64,000 nucleotides of DNA from Hirudinaria manillensis (lineage: Eukaryota; Annelida; Clitellata; Hirudinida; Hirudinidae): assembly GCA_034509925.1 (NCBI GenBank), contig CM067534.1, forward strand, positions 7,765,001 through 7,829,000, read 5' to 3'. The stretch's first letter is position 1. Each line of letters opens with the position of its first letter. This document shows, piece after piece, positions 35,405 through 50,641 of the stretch. Both the position numbers and the translations under genes were made by a program. Under the pieces are notes generated by a model that did no database searches, was not told the origin of the DNA, and saw only the letters and a program-made list of their open reading frames with translations.

Positions 35405-38400
35405 TTAACTATCCACATCACTGTCGTCGCTATCATCACCTAGACTATTTTCTATGCAAAACCCTCGACTAACCGCGCTGTTTTCCTCGTAAGCTGGGTA
35501 ATCGTCGAAGGTATTTATGCTATAGCCTTTGTTATTCACAGCAAAGTATAAATCTTCCTCTTCTGCCTAGAGAATATAAAATTTTATTTATTTTCGAGGA
35601 GTTCGAAGGACCGAAGATGTTAATATCATTAGTAATTATTAATGAATTGATATCGTATCTGCATTTTTATTAATTTGCAGATCAAACTCCACCTTTGTTA
35701 TCTTAACATTTTTTAAAACCTTTATGAAGTTTTCCAGGTGACATCCATGGTCATATGACAGGAACAGAAATGGACTGTGAAAGCATAGGTTTGCAAAAAA
35801 TTTAAATTAATATTTTGTAAAATTACACTTTTTTTGGTATTGATTTTGTTGTAATTTCTCACCATTTCTTAAACAAATATTGATACCACCATCGAGTTGT
35901 ACCTCTCAGTGATGGATCTCTTAAAATGTCAGTGAAGAATTTTTTGAATGGGGATGAATGTGGTCTGAACTCTTCTGTTATACATGTTGTGTCGAATACT
36001 TTTGACTGTAATTTTATAAATCATGAATGATTTAAAGTGTTGTTTATATTATCAGTCTATTTAACTAACCTCATATGCATCATCGTATATTAAATAGGCA
36101 GTGTGTAATGCATCCATTGTCTTTACGTATATGATAAAGTCTCTAAAATAAAACATCTTTGAAAGTGAGTGCTGAGGCTCATTGACTAAGAGAGTATTAG
36201 TAACTGGGAAATATTTTTCCATTAGTTTTTGAGTTTTTTTTCTGAATTGTAAATAGGCCGAGCATTTCTCTCCTATTGTTAAATAAGGTTGGTCACTGAA
36301 TGACTCATAAACTCTTTCCATCACCTCCAATTCTATTTTTGACAAAGTCGAGCTTGCCTTTTTTATGCAAAAAATCAACAAAGACATTAAAATTAATAAT
36401 AATGGTAATATTGTTATTATTATTATTACTGTTAATATTATTATTAATTAGTGGGTAATATTGTTCTTCCAAAATTAGAATTACTTTCAAGTGCCACTGC
36501 TAGTTCAGTTAAAAGACTTACATGTTGTATGAACGTAATGGAATTCAGAAATTGGTTGAAAATCCTTCTCAAAAGTGGCATGTTTTCATCTGTGTCTCCC
36601 TCTTCCGTGCACGTCTGGAGGATGTAGAAGAGGTCCCCGACTCTTTCGAGTCTCCTTTTTTCGGTGTACAGGAAAAAGTAAGACAAATTTTCAAAGTAAA
36701 ATGGAGTCTGGAGCTCGCCCATAACGGCGAGGCATTTCATTATGAAGCGAATGAATTTGACTGTACAATGTTCCTAGGAATAAATAATTTGGTCTCATTA
36801 ACTATTTGTGTTAAGTTCACGTGTTCATTTATAAGCACAATATATTATATGTTGTATTTATGTTTTGGGGATTTTACCGGCTTCAAAGGGTAGTAAGTTC
36901 TTATGTACTCCAACATTAGGGCAACTGGGCTACATTTATTAGTAGGTTTTAAGTTTGGAAATTCCATGTTAGCTAGGTCCAATTTATTTAAAACTGCTTT
37001 CACTGTTGGAAAGAATCAACATTTACAAACACGAAATTATAAATTGACTAATGAGTGTAATATTTGTTAAATATCACCAATAAATTTAATTATTTTATCA
37101 TAATTGTTTGTGTTAAGGATTATTACTTTGTTTGGAAAGCCATAAAATAACGTCATTTGTCCGTGCATCAGTGGAAGTAGAAATAGGTATTCTATTCATC
37201 CATATAAATTGTGGAGTGACTGTAATTATTAATTTAAAATTTAGTTTAAATTTTATTACTAAAAAATAGTTTTATTATTAATGATGAACAAAATATTTCA
37301 CTGGATTAACATATAATTTTGTGTTAGGATTGAAAGATTATGGGGTGATAATAACAATTATTGCAACATGTTATCATTACACTCCTGTTGATTTTTATCC
37401 TTATGATTAACATATTCTTTAACATATTAATTTAAATTAATCCATAATACCATCTAAGATCTTCTGCTCTATTTGCTCTTGAACCAACATTAAATGGTTG
37501 TCTAATGCTACCGAAAGGATCTTGATAGCAATCTCCATGTTCAAAAAATGGTGCATTCGGTAATGTATTAATAAATACACAACACTGGAAAAAGATTTTT
37601 TAAAATTATCTTATTAAGTAATACATTATAAAAGTAGCAGTGACCAAATTAAATCGAGTAGCTATAAGCAGAATAAATTGGTAAAATATTGCATTAAACA
37701 TACGTAATAATGTCTGTTTCCTCGAAAGCATTTATATCTCTGAATGTCTTTTCTGGTGAATTTTCAATCAGTTGTAGAAATGCCATGTCTACCATGCGGC
37801 TCAGACCACGTGCCTAGTTTGATATTTTCATTATTGTTATCATTGTTATTATTGTTAATATTTTGAAAATGTATTTTGCCGTTATTTACCGCATATATGT
37901 ATAAGTTGTAGTAACAATGAAAGCCATTCTCTATGAGGTAAGCAATTGTTTCTTCTGAACCAATTTCTAAACATATAAATTGATGAATGAGTTTTACTTA
38001 AAAATTGACTAATAACTAATAATTCATGGCTATTGGTAAATATGTCATGTGTACAAAATGTTCCACGTACTAGTTCCAGAAACATCTTTGCAATTCTCCT
38101 CGCGGTACCAGGTGTTGTCAACTTCAAAAAGCGATTCATTCTTTATTCTTGGTAAGAGGGAACTGAAATTATGTAAAGTTGCTAATAATTATTATTACAT
38201 ATTTATAATATTAATATTTCATAAGATATAAACCAATTATAAATCAAGATTAAATGTTACATTATTTTCCTGTTGAGATTTTAATAATATCTATTTTAAT
38301 CTATTAATTTAATCTATTTTAATAATATTTTTAATAATATCTACATTTAAAGTCGATAGTGTTTTTTACAACTATTATTATTTGTGCAAAATTAAATTGT

Positions 38401-38783
38401 TATTTTAAATATCAATGAAAACATTTCTTAATTATTAATGTACTGATGTACAAATACATGATGTTGAGTCAAACCTTAAATCTGTTGCACATTGTATAAA
38501 TCTCTGATGTGCTTCTTTCTGTAAAGGTTTGTAACCAACTATCCACAGCGTGCGATCCTATAGAATTTAATTAAAAATTTATGTAATTTCATTCAAAATC
38601 AATAAACGTTTTAATTCTTACTCTTCGTTTTGACCAATATTGTTTACTTATGTCATTCAACGTGTCAATTATGTCCTGAGGATCTGTGATCAATTGAAAG
38701 TGGTTAAGGATGTTTACTGGACCAATGCTTAGTTAAATGCCACACAATTTTACTAAAAACTCACTAGGTATGTTAGTCTCCAT
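35405..38783 (-). CDS. Unknown helical protein, tandem paralogue A
   Basis: Thirteen exons: 38783-38765, 38683-38622, 38557-38475, 38140-37998, 37966-37890, 37813-37704, 37584-37451, 37002-36878, 36773-36522, 36357-36070, 36005-35863, 35774-35693, 35566-35405. They join to 559 aa in one frame. I do not recognise the family. The protein looks all-helical (for example TVVYLLIHYRMHHFL, MLEYIRTYYPLKPEH, TPFYFENLSYFF, LRRIFNQFLNSITF), suggesting an alpha-solenoid or HEAT-like fold. It has Trp-Trp-Tyr (TRWWYQYLFKKC) near the end and a strongly acidic Ser/Asp tail (GDDSDDSDVDS), a likely casein kinase 2 target. There is no signal peptide or membrane helix. Its neighbour B has the same exon plan, and the tight agreement of 12 intron phases in both copies supports the model. 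The start is the ATG in a 19-base first exon conserved in both copies. Confidence 0.78.
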
Positions 38784-39453
38784 AGTCTTATTGAAATTCA
38801 TACACAATTAAACTCTTAATGATGGTTGATCTCCATTATGAATTCTAACTTGGAAACAGAAGATTTAAATAGATTGTGAATTTTGAAATTTTATTGCTGA
38901 TTGTTTTATGATTTTATATCTTCATATTTTAACTCAAACTCAATCATCATTACACATCTAAGGACATATGCATTTCTATAAGGATTGATATTGTATTGGG
39001 ACCCAGAGTTTTTACATGGTGCCCTTTATGTTTTCTGGGAATTTTATTGATCCCGGGTCAGAATTGGTGATGATCGACCTCCTGTCTTTTCCAAGTCCAT
39101 GGGCCAATGGGCCTTCGACAGAACTTTGATGGGGCACCATAGATTGTTTGGGCAGTGGAAAACATGAGTTAACCCTGAACAATGGAGAAGATGAGAGCAG
39201 CAATGTAAGAATGAAACAACTTATGTATTGACATTTATAATCAGGATTTCAGTTGTTTTAGTCCGTGATATGTGAATATAAACAAATATAAAACACAGCT
39301 AACAACAATAAATGTTCTTGAATTTTTCATGCTAAATAACATTTTATAGAACCCCATGGTGAAGATCAAGTTGACAGTTTAAAACATTGCATTTAATCAA
39401 TTAATGGCATTTATTGTGAGAAAAAATGGGCTTGATTTTATTACTGATATTGG
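38784..39453. other. Spacer between tandem genes A and B
   Basis: Contains the 5' flank of A (similar to the 5' flank of B at 43467-43700) and the 3' flank of B, with minus-strand AATAAA at 39415-39410. The stretch 38990-39210 is more GC-rich and shares short blocks with 43710-43930. The repeat-unit junction falls near 39341. Confidence 0.6.
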
Positions 39454-43466
<4,013 letters not shown>

Positions 43467-46155
43467 AATCTTATTGAAATTCGAACACATTTAGATTCTT
43501 AATGATGGTTGAACTCCAATATGAGTTCTAACTTGGAAATAGAAGATTTAAATAGAGTTTTAATTTTGGAATTTTATTATACATTGGTTTATGATTTTTT
43601 ATATTCATATTTTAAATGTATTGTCTGTAACTCAGTCCCATCCATCATAAGGACATATGCATTAGTCTATGGGTTCTACATTGCAGCTGCAAAAAACAGA
43701 TGGTTTTTGTGTGGGGAGCCAGAGGTTTAATGAGATCAGATCAGTTAATGACCTGGTCTTCCCTTGTGTATAACCTCACTGGCCCACTCCTTTCCCAAGC
43801 CAAAATCCATTGATCTGGGATAGATTGGTAGACCATCTCCAGCTTGCATGTTTCCCTTTTCGGTATGCTTGCGGGGAATTTTGTGCACCTCTGCCTGGTC
43901 GGAATTGGTAATGAAAGCGTCCGGCGACACCGATGTACCATACGTCGGTCGTGAGGTGTTTAGAGTGTGCCCGGAAGAGGTTGCTTCTAGATGCCGACCC
44001 GAGTCCGCTTCTAATCTGGATTTGCGCAATGCAGGCTCCCTCTCCCGCCCCAAGCCAATCGCGTTGCCCTCAACGGGCCTGCCGATGTCGTTGGTCCAGA
44101 AACATGGAACAGACTGGATCCTGCGGTGACGACAGCACCGCCCTGAAGACTTTTCCATTTAGGGAAAACCACCCACGCTCCCCTCAGTGGCTTTGAAGTT
44201 TACCTGGACATACGCCACTATAATCAACTGAATTATTATTATTATTACTATTACAGATAAGGAAAATTTTGGTTGTTTTAGTCTGTCGTGTAAATATAAA
44301 CAAATATAAAATACGTCTAATAATATTAAATATTTTTTATGCCTTTTGAATTTTCATGCTAGACAACATTTAGATATATTTTGTATTTAATTTCTTGGTG
44401 GAGTTCGTTCTCGTTTGTTTATTTACTTTTGTTATCACCCGGCAGGATCGATTATCCTTTGCAATGGCCTCAATGGAAAATGCTGCAGAATAATTCTTAG
44501 TGCTCGGGCAGCGTAGGGATTGGGATTTTACATGTCAGATGCCGATATTTATAACAGTCGGATTTGTTTGAGAATTTTTAAGGAGAATAACTGGATTTTT
44601 TTATGTTTTAAAATCATGAATTGATGTTTTCGGCACATTAATTTTATTTGTATGGTAGGAAGAATTTTACTTTGTTTACTTTTTCATATTATGGCCATGG
44701 GTTTTTCTTAAATGCTAATTTGATGGCCTGCAGTTCAAAAAGGTTACCCCATAGGAGCTGGAGCTTACAGAGTGGTGATCAAAGTTTTAAGAGGAATGTG
44801 TTTTTGAGTGCATCAAGAGTTGTACTATATGGGGGCTAGGGATTGTTCTTGTTTCATAATTAGGGCTATTTATTATACCAATGATTTTTGGATTTATACC
44901 TTTTTAGGTGTTGGATTAGGGCCCTGTCTGGTATGGTTGCAGGAATTTTGATGTTGGATTTTGTTTTAGACTGTCATGGATCCTTGGTGTAGGGATAGTG
45001 GCACCTTGGTAGGGTGCCTACAGACTTAGAGTACATCAAGTTCTTCAGGTTAGGTTTTGTTACTTGTTGGACCACATTGTATGAGAAAAGTGATTGCAAG
45101 ACCATTGCAAGATTTTAGTTTGTCATGAGACAGTCCTTGCTTTGTTGACTAAGAACATTGTTATGATTTAAGAGCTTTCTTTGTGGTTTCCCATAGTTTA
45201 CTGATAGAATTGGCCATTGTATGGTCAAGATTTTGGTCTGATTAAAGTTTTCATAAGTGGATTTTAATCTAAATGAGTATTCATCTCATTGTGTATTTGT
45301 CTGATGAATTGGAATTTAATAAATTTCTTTATTATAATATGTGTTTAAGACAGTTTGTGGAGAACCAAAGGACAACCTGAGAAAGTAATGGAGTGCTGTT
45401 TTCAAAATGTGAATTCAGTTACATTTTAATGTCAGATATTAGTGTTGATAAATATAAGTTGATAATTTGATGAGAGAATATTTGCATTCATAGGAATCAC
45501 TCACTGAACAAAACTGTCGTCTTTCACGTTGTTACCCAACGCTGCAACAATCATGGCCTAATAGTATCATGAGTTTTTATGAAGTTGATTTTTATTTTTT
45601 GGTTTTGTTGGACATTGTTGGTGAGAAACCCCCTTCGTGGCATTTTAGTTTGCGTACTTGGAGTCTGTATTTGTTGTTCAGAGCTCTTATTTGTTATGTG
45701 TATTTGTATTTTGATTGTTTACGAATTGTTTAATTTATTACTCGAATAAAAATATAGAGTGATTTATGAAATGTTTCGTTTCAGGTGTTAAATGTATTTA
45801 TTAAGTTAAAAATATTAAATTAAACGATGCGGGATTTGGAGCGATTGGAAAATAATTTCAAGCGGGGATAATGATTAAAATAATTTGAAAGTAAATAATT
45901 TATGCTTAATTGAAGTAAAATTCATCCGAGGCGTGCGTTGTGCTACGAACCTGCACTTAGCGAACTGTCGCGTACAGCTATTAAGTGCACTCCGGCTGGT
46001 ACATTGGGATGGTGTAGAACGATGGTTTAATTTACATAAATTTTGATTATTCTGCGGTGTGGGAGTGGATTGTTTTTTGTCATTTTCATTTGTAAGCCCG
46101 TATTTGGTTTCAAAATTAAGGTTCGAGTTCTTACTAACTATAAAAGTCGCTTAAA
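43467..46155. other. Intergenic, gene B 5' flank to mortalin-3
   Basis: Starts with the 5' flank of B, similar to that of A. Similarity to the A flank is interrupted by a GC-rich island at about 43730-44200 and resumes at about 44270-44370. The remainder to 46155 is T-rich on the plus strand with no supported gene. A 137-codon minus-strand frame (43745-44158) lies in the island but has no recognisable family. Confidence 0.55.
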
Positions 46156-49100
46156 ATGGATAAAATAGTTTGCCTTACAAATGCGTTCGATTCAAAATAT
46201 TATTGCTCTTATAAATACTGCAAGGAGGGATTTAAAACACTTCATGAAGTTAATTACCACGAATTTATCTACGGGCACAGTAAGTTTTGAAATATATTAA
46301 GTTAAATTATACTTCTGTAAAAATAAACTATTTATTATAATCGAACTATTTTATTAATAGGTTCTATTTTTAAACAATTCTGCATTACTTGTTTGACATT
46401 CTACAGGAGATGCTGAGCACGGAGAGTGGCTATGCCAACTTTGCGATGCAAAGAACGAAACTGCGAGATTTCTGACTAAGCTACAGGCTATGAACCACCT
46501 TCGCTTCACTCACAAGCTTGACACCAATGAAAAGATTTCATCCAAGAAGCCAAAATTCACGACACAAGATGTTGACGTGAGAGTCAAAGCCACTGGCATC
46601 GATTTCGGAAGGACTAATTCCAGTATTTCCATCATGAGGGGTAACGGCCCTACCATCATTGAAGTTGATGGTGAAAGAACAATCCCATCAGCTGTGGCAT
46701 TCGCAAAAGATGAGGTTCTTTTAGGTAAAGAGGCAAAAAGGCAGCTTCTTGAAAACTTCAAAAGTACGTTATGTGCAAGCAAGATGTTGATTGGCACAAA
46801 ATATGAGGATGCTGAAATGCATAAACTCAGGTTTGTGTTCATTTGTTCATGATACTAGGAGATTAATAGGAAAGAAATATGACGATGCTGAAGTTTTTCA
46901 GGATAAGTTAGCAATTAGGCTTTAGTTGTAGATCTTTACTAGGGTTAGGACTAATAATTTGGATGAGAATCCTGTGAATGGATTATGATTTTCAATCATC
47001 CTTTATGGAACTGATATGTTCTGAGCCACAAACTTGACATACAATCAAACATCCAAATTTCAGAAAGAATCTGTCTTATGCCATCGTGAAGGCATCAAAT
47101 GGAGATGCTTGGGTCCAAGCTCAAGGTGTGACATACTCCCCTGCCAAGATTGCTTCTTTGATTCTCAAAATGCTGAAGACATCAGCAGGTTTGTGAATAT
47201 CGTATTAATTTTAATATTATAATCTTACGATGCATTTCCTTAAATTTCTTTCTTGTTTTTTTTAATTCTAGAAGAAATCCTGCACCAACCAATAGAAAAA
47301 GCTCTAATTAGTGTTCCTGCATACTTCAATGGTCATCAGAAAGAGGTCACTTTGCATGCTTTGAATACCAAATGCAAGCAGTATCAAAAGATGCTTGTTG
47401 TTTTGTCAGGCCACCAAGAAAGCAGGTCAATATGCAGGTTTGAACGTCGTTGGAGTCATCGATGATCCCATTGCTGCAGCCCTATCTTATGGTCTCAACC
47501 TGGAGGATGGCATGTTAGTTAGATTGTTGTCGTGAACTTTTTTTGTGGCCTGAGAGTCTTAGAGGGTTTTATTGATTAATCTAACTTAATAAATAAAGTT
47601 TACAACTAAAGCTAAACGAATCTCATAAATAACTCTAAATTTGATTTAATTATTAACTCTTTTAATATCAATAAATTGGTGACTCCATTGATCATTTCAA
47701 TAGAGTTGCAGTCTGCGACTTTGGAACAGTTTTCGAAGTAACGATCCTGGATGTCAAAGATGGTCGCTTTAAGATCAGAGCAACAAGCAGTGACATTCAT
47801 CTCGGAGGAGAGAGCTTCGACGAAGCCCTGCTTGACTTTCTTGTTGACATGATCAAGAAGGAGGTTGAACCTTGACCTTTCTTAAAGGGTTTTTTCTTAA
47901 TGAATATTTTTGGTAATCACCTCAAATGGAATTAAATAGATTGTTTTTCACAGAACTTATTCTCTTATCTAGGCCAGTAGCCTAATAAAATCATGAGTTG
48001 TAGTTAATATTTTTAATCAAGGTGACCGTTGACTTTTATTGAAGAGTTATTTTCGTATGGATTCAGAATGAAATGCTTACAGTCAAAATTATTTTTCTTT
48101 TCTACTAGGCTACTAGTATTAGAATCATCGTTTTTTTTTTATTAATTTCTAAAATTTCAGCACGGAGTCGACGTCTCTAAAGATCCTGAAGCCATCTCGA
48201 GACTGAGGGAAGCCTCGGAGAAGGCCAAGATCGATCTCTCCGGAGCGGACTCTCACGACATGATGCTGCCGTTCCTCTTCATGGCCAACGGAAGCCCTGT
48301 GATCTTTCGCCATACCATTTCCAGGTCAGAATACGAGAGACTCGTCGATCCTCTCATCAAGAAAACCGTCTTCCTCTGCGAGAATTTGATCGGAGACATG
48401 GAGATCAGCGACATTCACAACATTCTCTTAGTTGGCGGGATGGCAAAGATGCCAAAGGTTGCTACCCTTTTTGGAAATTTGAAAAAATCGATTGAAAACA
48501 TGGTCATGTTCGTGGATGGTTATGTTGAACTCGTTGGGTAATTCTAATTGGATTATATTTCGTCGGTGCAGATCCAGCAAATGGTCAGATCAATCTTCGA
48601 TAGGGAGCCGAACCTCAGCGAAAATCCGGAGTTGTGCATAAGTTTGGGAGCGGCCATACAGGTTAGGCCGGATGTCATCTTTAATTAAATTAACTTTTAA
48701 TTCAAAAAACAACTGAATGAAATGATATAATTCTGTTACAGGCCAATATCTTGTTCAATTCGGTCGCAGATCCTGATTCACTTCATGTCGTACCCCTCTC
48801 TCTTGGCATCGCGACTTTCGGAGGAGTCTTCAAAAAGTGTATCAACAGGAATACCACTATTCCAAGCAGGGGAAGCCAGGTTGAACATTGTGTTTTTTTG
48901 ATTGCAATAGTTAATTTAAACAGATCCTTGCTTATGTCAACCAACTCGAATTCATTCCAGGTCTGTTCAACGGAATATGATGGTCAGACTAAGATCGTAC
49001 TAAAGTTGTACGAAGGCGAAAGAATGATGGCAGCTGACAACACATTCCTCAAGGACTTCCAGTTGGTCGGTATAAATGTCTTATTATAATTGGATACGTA

Positions 49101-50244
49101 ATATTTTAATACGTCGGGATATTCCTCATCTTCATTCATCATCAGATTGGAATTCCACCTGCTCCATGGGGTGTGCCGCAGATCGAAGTCACCTTTAACG
49201 TGGTTGCCGAAGGCGAAGCCAAGGTCACTGCACGAGATAAGGGGACTGGAAAGGAGTGGCAGAGTACGTTTGATTAACCTCTTATTACGAATGGAATGGT
49301 TTAATTAATATTCCTAATATTTGCATTCCAGCTTCGGTCAAATTCAGAAAGTCAAGTGACATCAATCAAAACCGGATACAAGACATCGTAAATGCCGCTG
49401 CACTACATGAGGAGGATGATGAAGCCAGGAAGGTAGGTCCACTTGATAATTAAACTATTTATTAATAATAATTGTTTCAATAATTATTTAAAATGGTTTG
49501 GCCAATTCATTTATATAAGGCATTAACTGGGAAGGTTTGCTTTCAATGATGCCTTGTCATTTAGGATCTCGTCGTTGAGGTGAAGACCGTGCTTTCCGAC
49601 ATAGATTCCGAGATGGAAAAATGCAAGGGCCTTTCTACAGAAGAGGTGAGCAAATTTGAAGTGTTTTTGTTCTGGATGTGTCGAGACTTGCTTTGATTTC
49701 TGTGATTTTAAAACTATTAAATGCTGATGTTGTTGAAATGATTTCGTGAATCGACTCAGAGCTTCATACACTGTTGCAGACCGACCGGTTGAAGGAAGAA
49801 ATCACGAGGATCGACGAGATGCTGAACGACGCATACGAAACTGCTGAAAACGTCAGGAATGCCACGGCAGACTTCCAAAAATCTACCTCCCTTCTAATTC
49901 AGTCAGCTCAGAAAAGGTATCTTCATGTCTTTGCATATGTAGGACGATGAGCTAATCAATGAACACAGTGTAGATTGTATGATAAACAGATAAATGACGG
50001 GCAAGACATTTCACGGGCATAAGTCTTATTGATCTCACGTAGATTTCCAGAGTCAGAAAATAGGGTTAGTTTAAGGGTCTGATTGGAACAGGTCCTCAAA
50101 GATCCCTGCTTATGGGCTGCTCAATTGGCTAAGGCCTGTCAATTGTCCAGCAATTGATTGGATGCATGACGTTTGCCTTGTGTTTTCAGATGGCTGCCTA
50201 GAAAGAAGTTGAAGGACCTGGGTAAGATAAGGGCCAGGAGATAA
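46156..50244 (+). CDS. Chimeric zinc-finger / degenerate HSP70 protein (mortalin copy 3)
   Basis: Fifteen exons: 46156-46279, 46407-46830, 47064-47188, 47272-47345, 47410-47513, 47704-47863, 48161-48457, 48572-48661, 48742-48879, 48961-49065, 49146-49263, 49332-49432, 49565-49645, 49780-49916, 50190-50244. They give 710 aa with every phase agreeing. The mitochondrial leader is gone. Residues 1-78 instead carry two C2H2-like fingers: C17, C22, H35, H41 and C51, C54, H72, H77. HSP70 homology begins at about residue 96. Key nucleotide contacts are altered: DLGTTNSC is DFGRTNSS (Thr to Arg at 110), NEPT is DDPI (267-270), and YDLGGGTFD is CDFGTVFE (288-295). The segment around the catalytic Lys (ASKMLIG) keeps that Lys. 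ATP hydrolysis is therefore unlikely. The substrate domain is diverged but complete. A one-base loss in exon 14 shifts the end into a basic tail ([17 protein letters not shown]). It may be a nuclear or DNA-binding derivative, or a recent unitary pseudogene; the intact frame favours a gene. Confidence 0.78.
46854..46912 (+). pseudogene. Relic of a mortalin exon 3 end in an intron of copy 3
   Basis: ACTAGGAGATTAATAGGAAA and the bases after it match the end of exon 3 of copy 2 (31098-31157), including the first intron bases GTTAGC. It sits 23 bases after the donor actually used (46830), which instead resembles copy 1. It encodes [15 protein letters not shown] but is skipped in the model. Confidence 0.75.
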
Positions 50245-50641
50245 AGCATCACCATGATGCTAATAACTGATCAAAACTAAATTTGGCAGCTTAATAGGTA
50301 ATTGGCCATTTACGCTTTTTTGTTGTTGAAATACTCTGAAACGCTTTTTGTTTCCAATGATGAGTCATTTATTTGTACTGCACAATGTTCGCGAGAGCCG
50401 GACGGTCGCAGCATTTGTTTTTGTGATTCCATTATCAAAAGTGCCGAGAATCTTTTTTGAGCGGACGTTTCTGATTTTTTAAACGCTCGGATCAAAAACA
50501 CTTAAATTTCTAATGGGTCTCTTGTTTTGAAATTACACATTACGAACGTCACAAACAATTGGTCAGAAAAATATCAATGCAGCCTGGAGGGAGGTGACTT
50601 TTCCAGAGTCTGGAGGATGCAAGTCGTTACTTGCCCTAGAC
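50245..50641. other. Convergent spacer, mortalin-3 / INTU
   Basis: Short region between two 3' ends. Minus-strand AATAAA at 50373-50368 fits INTU, about 270 bases after its stop. No clear plus-strand poly(A) signal for mortalin copy 3 was seen. Confidence 0.55.

Noticed and set aside
43745..44158. 137-codon minus-strand frame in the GC-rich island
   Set aside because: No recognisable family, open frames on both strands, and partial similarity to non-coding 38990-39210 suggest repeat sequence, not a gene.
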